Source: DASPFV01 sp035620975 (lineage in GTDB: Bacteria; Acidobacteriota; Vicinamibacteria; Vicinamibacterales; 2-12-FULL-66-21). Taken from it: a stretch of 64,000 nucleotides of DNA. Position numbers and translations under genes: made by a program. Position 1 is the first letter of the stretch. Every line of letters begins with the position of its first letter. The notes under the pieces were generated by a model that did not search any database, was not told the origin of the DNA, and saw only the letters and a list, made by a program, of their open reading frames with translations. This document shows, piece by piece, positions 57,324 to 64,000 of the stretch. The stretch spans positions 49,233 to 113,232 of the forward strand of contig DASPFV010000245.1 of the NCBI GenBank assembly GCA_035620975.1, read 5' to 3'.

Positions 57324-59450
57324 TCACCTGTCCACGATCGGCCGCCCGCTGAACTGCTGGAAGTACTTCAGGATCTGATCGCGCCACAGCGCCGCGTGCT
57401 CCACCTGGACGGCCAGCCGATCCGCGACTTCCTTGTGGCGCTGCGGATCGACCCGTCCGGCCAGCGACCGCCATGTCGTCTGCAGCGCCGCGGCCTCGCG
57501 CGCGCCCTCGTGATAGCGGACGCACAGCTCGTCCCACAGCGTGCGCCCGGATTGCACGCGGTAATCCCACCCGCACCGGTGAAACCAGAGGAGGAACTTC
57601 TCGGGACAGGTCGCCAGGCTGTCGAACAGGTCCCTTACCGGCGGGAAGTACTGCGCTACCGCCTGGTTGCCCTTCATGGTCCGGTCGAAGCCGATGCCGT
57701 CGGCGGACGCCTGGTGGTAGTAGGTCGCCGTCCAGTCGGCCCGCGGCGCCTTCGCGTTCTGGGGCATCGGCGCGTAGTGGTCGCCCCCGATCAGGTGGTG
57801 CAGCCCGAGCGGCATCGTGTAGTTCACGAACGACTCGTGCGACGACATCATCATGCCGTGGATGATCCGGACGGTCTCGACGTCGTTGCCGAACGTCATG
57901 CGGGTCCACTCGTCCGCGATCTGCGCCGCCGGGAGCGCCGGGTTCCAGGCCAGCCGGCCCGACGCATACCAGTTGGACTGCGAGAAATGGTGGCCGCACC
58001 AGTTCCGGTCGAGGCCGGGATTGACGACCGATGCCATCCCGGTCACGCGGTAGGGATGCACGGTGCCTTCGAGAACGCGTGCGACCGTCGATCCAGGGCC
58101 CTGCGCGTGGGTGTCCGCCTCCAGGAACTCCTGCCACATCGGTCCGAGGTAGACGAGGTGCCTGGCCTGCCCGAGATACTCCTGCGTGGCCTGGATCTCG
58201 GCGATCACCTGCGTCTGCTTCAACGCGCCGAACAGGGGGTGGAACGGCTCGCGCGGCTGGAAGTCGATGGCGCCGTTCTTCACCTGCACGAGGACGTTCG
58301 GCCTGAAGTGTCCTTCCAGCCGGGTGAACTCGAGGTACGCGCGTTTCGCGCGATCCGGATCGACATCCTCGTCGTAGATGAACGCCCGCCAGATCACGTT
58401 GCCGCCGTGCGGCGCGAGCGCCTCCGCCAGGACGTTCGCGCCTTGCGCATGGGTCCGCCCGTAGTCCTTGGGGCCAGGCTGCCCCTCGGAGTTCGCCTTG
58501 ACGGTGAAGCCGCCGAAGTCCGGCACCAGCCTGTAGATGTCGTCGACGGTCGACTTCCACCAGGCGGCCACGCCCGAATCCAGCGGGTCGGCGGTCGCGA
58601 GCTTGCCGAGCCGCAGCGGCGACGCCATGTTGGCAGAGAGGTACATCCTGACGCCGTATGGGCGCCACGCGTCAGCCACCACCGCGATCTTCTCGAGGTA
58701 CTCGGGCGTCAGGATGCGGATGTCCGCGTTGACGCTGTTGGGCACCGAGCCGTTGATCCCGATCGAGGCGTTCGCACGCGCGTAGTCCATGTAGCGGGGG
58801 TCGATCCTCCGCGGCAGCTCGTGCCAGTGCCAGAGCGAACGCCCGGCATAGCCGCGCTCGATCGAGCCGTCCATGTTGTCCCAGTGGTTCAGCAGCCGCA
58901 GCATCAGCTTCGGGCGTTCGACGACGTTCACGCGATCGAGTGGCTGCAGCGTCTGGATCAGCCGCAGGAGATGGAAGGCGCCGTACAGCGCCCCGATCTC
59001 CCCCTCTGATGCGACGACGAGCACGGGCCGGCCCTCGACGCGGGCGCCGCGGATGATGTACCCCTCCGGGCCGGCCTTCGCGAGCTCCTGCCTCCAGTCC
59101 AGATTCCGCACGGCGGGAGAGTTCGCCGGCGTGCCCACGACGATGGTCCCGTCCGTCACGGTTTCGCGGCCGACGGGTAGTTTCGTCCCGAGCATCGACG
59201 ACAACGCGTCCGCCAGTTCCGTCCGGAGGACCTGCGCAGTGGGTGTGCCGCCCTCGACGAGGACCTGGCGGATCGACCCGGCATACTGCCTGGCATCGCC
59301 GGCGAGTGGAGCGTAGCGCAGCCACAACCGGTAGCCGTCCTCGGCCGGCAGGGCCGGCGGCGCCTGGCCGTGCGGAACGCGCCCCATCGTGCAGATTCCG
59401 CCGATCGCGGCCGCCGACGTCGTCAGGAACTCTCGTCTGGTCGAAGGCAT
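57324..59450 (-). CDS. Tat-exported GH67 alpha-glucuronidase
   Basis: A 708-residue alpha-glucuronidase that removes (4-O-methyl)glucuronic acid from xylooligosaccharides. Residues 1-25 are a twin-arginine signal (STRREFLTTSAAAIGG). The catalytic (beta/alpha)8 domain has LLNHWDNMDGSIERGYAG (about 185-202), FIYDEDVD (acid) and NGAIDFQPREPFHPLFG, in which Asp and Glu match the catalytic pair of GH67. The C-terminal helical domain has NRNWCGHHFSQSNWYA. Length fits the family. The enzyme would act in the periplasm, together with the convergent CE15 esterase and the SSS transporter upstream on the same strand. Confidence 0.92.
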   Translation of the reverse strand: MPSTRREFLTTSAAAIGGICTMGRVPHGQAPPALPAEDGYRLWLRYAPLAGDARQYAGSIRQVLVEGGTPTAQVLRTELADALSSMLGTKLPVGRETVTDGTIVVGTPANSPAVRNLDWRQELAKAGPEGYIIRGARVEGRPVLVVASEGEIGALYGAFHLLRLIQTLQPLDRVNVVERPKLMLRLLNHWDNMDGSIERGYAGRSLWHWHELPRRIDPRYMDYARANASIGINGSVPNSVNADIRILTPEYLEKIAVVADAWRPYGVRMYLSANMASPLRLGKLATADPLDSGVAAWWKSTVDDIYRLVPDFGGFTVKANSEGQPGPKDYGRTHAQGANVLAEALAPHGGNVIWRAFIYDEDVDPDRAKRAYLEFTRLEGHFRPNVLVQVKNGAIDFQPREPFHPLFGALKQTQVIAEIQATQEYLGQARHLVYLGPMWQEFLEADTHAQGPGSTVARVLEGTVHPYRVTGMASVVNPGLDRNWCGHHFSQSNWYASGRLAWNPALPAAQIADEWTRMTFGNDVETVRIIHGMMMSSHESFVNYTMPLGLHHLIGGDHYAPMPQNAKAPRADWTATYYHQASADGIGFDRTMKGNQAVAQYFPPVRDLFDSLATCPEKFLLWFHRCGWDYRVQSGRTLWDELCVRYHEGAREAAALQTTWRSLAGRVDPQRHKEVADRLAVQVEHAALWRDQILKYFQQFSGRPIVDR

Positions 59451-59504
59451 GAGCGCGATCCGCAGCGAGATGACTCTTGCACCGAGAACGGGGACTTCGG
59501 CCAG

Positions 59505-59538
59505 ACCCAGCCCTGGCCAGAACCCAGCCCTGGCCAGA
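59505..59538. repeat. 17-bp tandem repeat
   Basis: ACCCAGCCCTGGCCAGA is repeated exactly at 59505-59521 and 59522-59538, followed by a looser AGAGCC/GAGCC run to about 59562. It sits in the short gap between the symporter and the GH67 gene. Confidence 0.7.
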
Positions 59539-59570
59539 GCCCAGAGCCGAGAGCCCTGAGCCGCTCTTGT

Positions 59571-61262
59571 TCACATCCTCAGCATCAGCGCCGTCGCCGC
59601 GACCAGCACGATGACCAGCACCCAGCCGAGCGCGAAGCCGCCGAGATCGTCCCGATACACCCGCCAGCCGCGCCCAGCGGCTGCACGGGCGGGCCGCAGG
59701 AGGTTGACGAGCAGCAGTGGCTGCGTCGTCCCGCGGGAGGCGGCCGGCGTTTCAGCCGCCGCCGCGGCGCGTCCGTGGACGACAGCGGAGTCGCCGTCGC
59801 TCGACGTCTGCAACCTGTCGAAGAAGGCCGCCATCTTGTCCCGGGGCTCGGGCTCGGTGAGCAGACTGACCACTACGAGCGCGACGCTTCCCACAGCCAG
59901 CGCGGCGAGGAACACGTTGGGATCCCAGTGATCCAGCCGCTGGCCCGTCAGGTAATACAGCAGGAAATTCGTGGCGAGCGAGCTGAGCAGGCTCGCCAGG
60001 GCACCCCATCGATTCGCCCGGGGCCAGAGGATGCCGCCGAGCACGCTGATGCCGACGTAGGTGGCCAGCGTTTCGGTCAGCAGGAAGGTGTAGAGCACGC
60101 TCTCGATCAGGAACAGCGAGTACAGGACGCCCAGCATCGTGATGAGGAAGCCGCTGAAGCGGCCCACCCACAGGTAGTGCCGGTCCGCACGGCCCGGCGC
60201 CAGACGCTGCCGGTACAGGCCCTCGGTGAACAGGGCGCCGCTGTCCACGAGGAACGCGGAGCACGTCGACATGTTGGCGGCCAGAATGGCGGCGACCATC
60301 AGCCCGAGGGCGCCGGGGAAGAGCAGGTAGCGGCAGGCGAAGCCGAACGCGTTTTCGGGGTCGTTCATCACCGCAGCCTCGGCATGACCCTGCGCGATCA
60401 TCGCCGCGACGATCAGGCCGACCAGGGCCCAGCCCACTGTGCAGACCCGCTTGATGAAGTTGCCGAAGAACATCCCGATGCGGCACGTGCGCTCGTCGCG
60501 TCCGGTGCCCACCGCGGCGAGCTGGTGCGGCTGGGCCATGATCCCCACCAGGCCGTTGATCGTGAGCATCGCGATCGCCCAGGGCCCGATGCCCGAGGGT
60601 GTGGCCAGCGAGAAGTAGAACGGCTGCAGCGAGGCCTGCATGCCGTCGAGGCCTCCCACGACGCCCCAGCCGAGCGGGATCAGGAGAAAGGACAGCGTGA
60701 GGATGAGCAGACCCTGGAACAGATCCGTCCAGGCGGCCGCGACCAGCCCTCCGACGAAGCTGTACAGCATGAACATGACCGTCATGGCCACGACGATCTC
60801 GTTCACCTCGAGCCCGCCGCCGGTCGCCTGGCTGATCACCTTGCCCGCGCCCTTCAGCATGCTGCCCATGTTGATGACGAAGTAGCAGAGCGCGAACACG
60901 ATATAGAGGCCGGCCATCCAGGACCCATAGCGGTCCTCCGTGAACTCGGCCATCGTGGTCCGGCGCACGCGGCGGAAGACCGGCGCCATGATCCAGTAGA
61001 ACGGCGTAATGAAGAGGTTCTTCCACTGGAACCAGATAGCCGAGGCCCCCACCCCGTAGACCGCTCCAGCCAGGGCCACCGGCATCTCGGCGTGCGTGCC
61101 GACCCCGAAGCTCTGGCCCATCATCAGCCAGGGACCGAAGCGCCGTCCCCCGAGGAAGAAGTCGCCGCTGTACCGGACGCGGTACCCCACGATCAGGCCG
61201 ATCGCGGTAATGGTGATCAAATAGAGGATGATGACGACCCAGTCGAGGGTGGCAATGTCCAT
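59571..61262 (-). CDS. Sodium:solute symporter (SSS family)
   Basis: A 563-residue transporter with about thirteen to fourteen helices. SSS features include SGDFFLGGRRFGPWLMMGQSFG (about 32-53) near helix 2 and NMSTCSAFLVDSGALF (about 310-325), which holds Ser residues of the Na2 site region. The gene is upstream of the GH67 alpha-glucuronidase on the same strand (120-bp gap with a tandem repeat), so a sugar or uronate released from xylan is the likely solute. ATG 61262 starts MDIATLDWVVII; a GTG at 61277 is also possible. A cytoplasmic Ala/Arg linker precedes the last helix. Confidence 0.87.
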   Translation of the reverse strand: MDIATLDWVVIILYLITITAIGLIVGYRVRYSGDFFLGGRRFGPWLMMGQSFGVGTHAEMPVALAGAVYGVGASAIWFQWKNLFITPFYWIMAPVFRRVRRTTMAEFTEDRYGSWMAGLYIVFALCYFVINMGSMLKGAGKVISQATGGGLEVNEIVVAMTVMFMLYSFVGGLVAAAWTDLFQGLLILTLSFLLIPLGWGVVGGLDGMQASLQPFYFSLATPSGIGPWAIAMLTINGLVGIMAQPHQLAAVGTGRDERTCRIGMFFGNFIKRVCTVGWALVGLIVAAMIAQGHAEAAVMNDPENAFGFACRYLLFPGALGLMVAAILAANMSTCSAFLVDSGALFTEGLYRQRLAPGRADRHYLWVGRFSGFLITMLGVLYSLFLIESVLYTFLLTETLATYVGISVLGGILWPRANRWGALASLLSSLATNFLLYYLTGQRLDHWDPNVFLAALAVGSVALVVVSLLTEPEPRDKMAAFFDRLQTSSDGDSAVVHGRAAAAAETPAASRGTTQPLLLVNLLRPARAAAGRGWRVYRDDLGGFALGWVLVIVLVAATALMLRM

Positions 61263-61334
61263 AGGCGTGGCGGACACTATATCCGCACGAGGCCGGGTTT
61301 CCGAAGCACCCGCCCCGCGGAACCGCGGGGTATC

Positions 61335-61811
61335 ATGGACCTCATGACTCCTCCGCTGTTCAGGCCTGCCCTCACCACGGCGTGCCTTCTCGCCCTGGCG
61401 TCACTTGGCGTCGGCGCCCAGGCCGGCAAGCCCGCCGCCAAGCCGCCGACGGCCGCCGTGTATCTGAGCCCGACCTGTGGCTGCTGCAGCAAATGGGTGG
61501 AGCACCTCAAGGCCGCGGGCTTCGCCGTCACGAGCACCGTGACCCCCGATCTCGAGTCGGTGCCGGCCCGGCTCCGCGTGCCCGAGCGGCTGAAGTCCTG
61601 CCACACTGCCGTGGTGGGGTCCTATCTCGTGGAAGGCCACATCCCTGCCGATGTCGTCCAGCGCCTGCTGCGCGAGCGTCCGGCGATCGAGGGCATCGCG
61701 GTTCCTGGCATGCCGATCGGCTCACCCGGAATGGAAGGTCCGAATCCCCAGCCTTACATCATCGTGGCGTTCAGGAAGGACGGCACGGTCTACGAATTCG
61801 CGCGGCGCTGA
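61335..61811 (+). CDS. DUF411 (copper-protein-like) secreted protein
   Basis: A 158-residue exported protein of the DUF411 family, often linked to copper resistance and heavy-metal loci. After a signal peptide (about 1-30, core ALTTACLLALASLG), the motif YLSPTCGCCSKWVEHLKAAGF (about 43-63) holds three closely spaced Cys residues in C-x-C-C form, then SCHTAVVGSYLVEGHIPADVVQRLL and GIAVPGMPIGSPGME complete the domain. The Cys cluster probably binds copper. No other metal genes adjoin it; it lies between the carbohydrate genes. ATG 61335; a second ATG three codons later is equally good. Confidence 0.87.
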   Translation: MDLMTPPLFRPALTTACLLALASLGVGAQAGKPAAKPPTAAVYLSPTCGCCSKWVEHLKAAGFAVTSTVTPDLESVPARLRVPERLKSCHTAVVGSYLVEGHIPADVVQRLLRERPAIEGIAVPGMPIGSPGMEGPNPQPYIIVAFRKDGTVYEFARR

Positions 61812-61916
61812 GCGGGCGCTGACGCGTCGGCGGGCCTCAGTGACGACCCCGAACCGCGAGTCGACGTCCGCGCCAGGCGAGCCGCGAGCTGCGACCCCGA
61901 CCGGGAGTCGGAGTGT

Positions 61917-62948
61917 TTACCGCCTTCGAGTGGCCGGGATCACCACTTCCCGGAACGTCCGGTAGATATCGTTCAGCAGTCTGGTGTGCGTGTCGGCCTG
62001 CTGCTCGGGCAGGTTGGTCGGCGTGATGCGCAGCCCGGTGCTCGACTCGGCCCAGGACTGGAAGATCAGGTGGTCGGGCATCACGTCCCAGCCCCGGAAC
62101 GTGCGGCTCACGGCCTCGGCCAGCTTCAGCGCGTCGGCCGCGTAGAGGTGATCGGCATTGCCGTTCTCGCCCCAGATGATGATGCCGAAGGGGATGCGCG
62201 AGGCGGCTGACACGTCGGCGAGCCTGATCATGTCGGATCCGAACGCGTCCCGGCCTTCCTGCAGGGCGGGCAGGTATGCGTCGACGTGGAGGAACGCCGC
62301 CGGCGTGCCGCGCTCCTTCAGCAGCCGGAGCATCGATGCAAACGCCTCCGGGCGGAAGTAGGGATACGCCTCGATCAGCCCGATGCGGATTGCGGGAAAT
62401 CTCTGCCGGACGGCCCTGATGTACTGGCTGACCCGATCGGCAGTGGGCTCCAGAGCCGGACCGCCGCATTGCGGGGCCTGTCCGGCGAGGAAGGGTTCGT
62501 CCATCGCGAGATAGCTCACCAGTCCCCCCGCGGCGTGCACGGCTTCGAGTCCGCGCAGTGTCAGCTCGATGGACTCGCGCATGCCGCTGTCGTCCGCCGT
62601 GCAGTAGAACTCCTTCACCGATCCGGCTTCGAGCGCCACGCGCTTGCCCCACTGCCGCAGCTTCCGGAACGCATCGACCCGCACCAGCGCGTCGTACGAA
62701 TTCGGCCCGACGATGTCGGGCGGCTCGGCGAAGGTGTGCTGGTGATAGAACTTGAAGACGTCCAGCGTCTGCCGCGCGCGGGGCCACTCGTCCACTGACT
62801 CGAAGAGCCGCAGAAGGTCGAGGCTGCCGGGCGCGGGCGCGAACCAGATGCGATCCCGCGGAAACACCTGAGGCACCGCCGGGGTTCCTCCCAGAACGGC
62901 TCCGGCGATCGCCGCCGCGAGACAGCCGCGCAGCAGGACGGATCTCAC
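61917..62948 (-). CDS. Secreted TIM-barrel-like protein of unknown function
   Basis: A 343-residue exported protein; the signal peptide (about 1-27) is clear. No named family is certain. The alternation of strands and helices and the acidic strand ends LAMDEPFLAG, IGLIEAYPY, LHVDAYLP and IIWGENGNAD suggest a TIM-barrel glycosidase-like fold, with Asp-Glu in MDEP and Glu in GENG as possible catalytic acids. FQSWAESST near the end is typical of barrel strand 8. Position next to xylan-degradation genes supports a carbohydrate role, but this is inference. Confidence 0.7.
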   Translation of the reverse strand: MRSVLLRGCLAAAIAGAVLGGTPAVPQVFPRDRIWFAPAPGSLDLLRLFESVDEWPRARQTLDVFKFYHQHTFAEPPDIVGPNSYDALVRVDAFRKLRQWGKRVALEAGSVKEFYCTADDSGMRESIELTLRGLEAVHAAGGLVSYLAMDEPFLAGQAPQCGGPALEPTADRVSQYIRAVRQRFPAIRIGLIEAYPYFRPEAFASMLRLLKERGTPAAFLHVDAYLPALQEGRDAFGSDMIRLADVSAASRIPFGIIIWGENGNADHLYAADALKLAEAVSRTFRGWDVMPDHLIFQSWAESSTGLRITPTNLPEQQADTHTRLLNDIYRTFREVVIPATRRR

Positions 62949-63113
62949 ACGACTATTATCCGCGTCGCGCGGCCGGAGGTTCTGCCCGGGTTGCCGAGAG
63001 ATCGACAGGGGTGCTGACGGGATTCCGGCAGGCGTCCGTCCGGTGGAAGGATTCTCTCAGGCTTTCCAGGTCTCCCGCGGTGCCGGGCTTGCATTTCCGT
63101 GTACGGAGTGCGC

Positions 63114-64000
63114 ATGCGCCGTCGTCTTACCGGCTTCATCCTGGCCCTGTTCGCGGCATCGACAGTCCTGCTCGCGCTGGGGGAGCCGCTACCGAACAGG
63201 CCCGGCTCGATCAAGTTCGCGGTGATCGGCGACAACGGCACGGGTGAGACGCCGCAGTACGACGTGGGGCGCCAGATGGCGGCGTCGCGGACCACCTTTC
63301 CGTTCGATTTCGTCATCATGCTGGGCGACAACTTCTACGGCAGCCAGCGGCCGAAGGATCGGGTGAAGAAGTTCGAGCAGCCGTACAGGGCGCTGCTGGA
63401 CGCGGGTGTGACCTTCCACGCGGCGCTGGGCAACCACGACGCTGCGGACAGCGTGGACTATCCGCCGCTGAACATGGGCGGGCGGCGCTACTACACCTTC
63501 GAGCGCGGGCCGGTGCGGTTCTTCGTGCTCGACACGAACAACCTGGACCCGTCGCAGCTGGCCTGGTTCCGCCAGGCGCTGGCCGACGCGCGGGAGCCGT
63601 GGCGGATCTGCTACTTCCACCACCCGCTCTACTCCAACGCCGGCCGGCACGGGTCGGCGGTCGACCTCCGCGTGCTGATCGAGCCGCTGCTGGTGCGGCA
63701 CGGGGTGAGCGTCGTGTTCTCGGGGCACGATCACGCCTACGAGCGCGTGAAGCCGCAAAAAGGCATCCACTACTTCGTGGCGGGCTCGGGCGGGAAGCTG
63801 CGACGGGGCGACATGGAGCCGTCGGACCAGACGGCTGCGGCCTTCGATCGGGATCAGGCATTCATGCTGGTCGAGGTGGCTGAAAGCGAGCTCTACTTCC
63901 AGGCGGTCTCGCGCACGGGCGTGGTGGTGGATTCCGGTGCGATCGCGAACCGGAATGTCGCGGCGCTGACGGAGGGGGTCAGGTCTTGCATTGACGTACG
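63114..64000 (+). CDS. Purple acid phosphatase-like metallophosphoesterase, 3' end beyond window
   Basis: The frame from ATG 63114 (CGGAG 5 nt upstream) stays open for about 295 codons to the window edge. A signal peptide or anchor (about 1-24) is followed by the complete calcineurin-type metal-site set: FAVIGDNGTG, VIMLGDNFYG, ALGNHDA, CYFHHPLYSNAGRHG and FSGHDHAYER. This matches secreted tartrate-resistant acid phosphatase-like enzymes. The C-terminal strands (FMLVEVAESELYFQAVSRTG) are also visible, so the protein must end within a few codons of the edge. The last 26 bases look like a dispersed repeat and may provide the stop. Confidence 0.88.
   Translation, partial: MRRRLTGFILALFAASTVLLALGEPLPNRPGSIKFAVIGDNGTGETPQYDVGRQMAASRTTFPFDFVIMLGDNFYGSQRPKDRVKKFEQPYRALLDAGVTFHAALGNHDAADSVDYPPLNMGGRRYYTFERGPVRFFVLDTNNLDPSQLAWFRQALADAREPWRICYFHHPLYSNAGRHGSAVDLRVLIEPLLVRHGVSVVFSGHDHAYERVKPQKGIHYFVAGSGGKLRRGDMEPSDQTAAAFDRDQAFMLVEVAESELYFQAVSRTGVVVDSGAIANRNVAALTEGVRSCIDV

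Noticed and set aside
1..64000. tRNA, rRNA, CRISPR array, prophage or complete insertion sequence
   Set aside because: I looked in the larger gaps for tRNA-like cloverleaf ends, regularly spaced repeats and transposase motifs and found none; a tRNAscan or Infernal run would be decisive.

Overview
The window is a GC-rich bacterial chromosome segment with no rRNA, tRNA, CRISPR array or complete insertion sequence that I could recognise. Family markers point to an Acidobacteriota genome, probably a Vicinamibacteria-like lineage. They are a VWFA-related Acidobacterial-type secreted protein (3014-3988), a PadR regulator overlapping an ADOP-type duplicated permease (50877-53908), many secreted GC-rich proteins of unknown function, and text-like short tandem repeats between genes. 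The lineage is an inference from gene content; no 16S gene is present.

Layout. 1-3000: the start of a clostripain-like protease, divergent from an RsbU-type phosphatase/STAS pair, then lgt. 3000-11150: a VWA protein facing a four-gene envelope glycosylation block (GT2-methyltransferase fusion, YfhO-like protein, two GT-C-like membrane proteins). 11180-13870: a secreted protein, a YihY/BrkB membrane protein, and a 194-residue protein made of exactly eight 22-residue repeats. 13930-18865: a three-gene formate dehydrogenase operon whose catalytic subunit is a selenoprotein, with in-frame UGA codon 188 followed 11 nt later by a 7-bp SECIS hairpin with a GGUCU loop. 19000-20100: small or damaged genes (Cys-rich secreted protein, internally deleted CorC relative, frameshifted ChaB). 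20181-26241: an operon of TPP enzyme, enolase-superfamily dehydratase and FAD/Fe-S dehydrogenase, divergent from a GAF sigma-54 activator.

28494-34372 is a caa3-type cytochrome oxidase operon (CoxB with cytochrome domain, CoxA-CoxC fusion, small membrane protein, CtaG, triheme cytochrome c). 34376-43000 holds a Ca/Na exchanger, PPC-domain protein, secreted proteins, a degenerate receiver with a mini winged-helix partner, a Crp/Fnr regulator, PRC-barrel and four-BON envelope proteins. 43379-46690 has an SDR enzyme, a secreted protein whose signal peptide is out of frame, a DUF488 protein and a cysteine synthase pseudogene. 46871-49673 is a tight three-gene amino-sugar cluster (Gfo/Idh/MocA, PIG-L deacetylase, NagB-like deaminase). 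50006-55730 holds a methyltransferase, PadR-ADOP, a class C serine hydrolase and a bacterial SET-domain protein. 55788-62948 looks like a glucuronoxylan side-chain module: CE15 glucuronoyl esterase, Tat-exported GH67 alpha-glucuronidase, SSS symporter and a TIM-barrel-like secreted protein, with a DUF411 protein inserted. A metallophosphatase runs off the right edge.

Together this suggests an aerobic, formate-oxidising, plant-polysaccharide-degrading soil-type heterotroph. The most interesting items are the 8 x 22-residue repeat protein and the selenoprotein formate dehydrogenase. Several single-base frameshifts could be real decay or assembly error.
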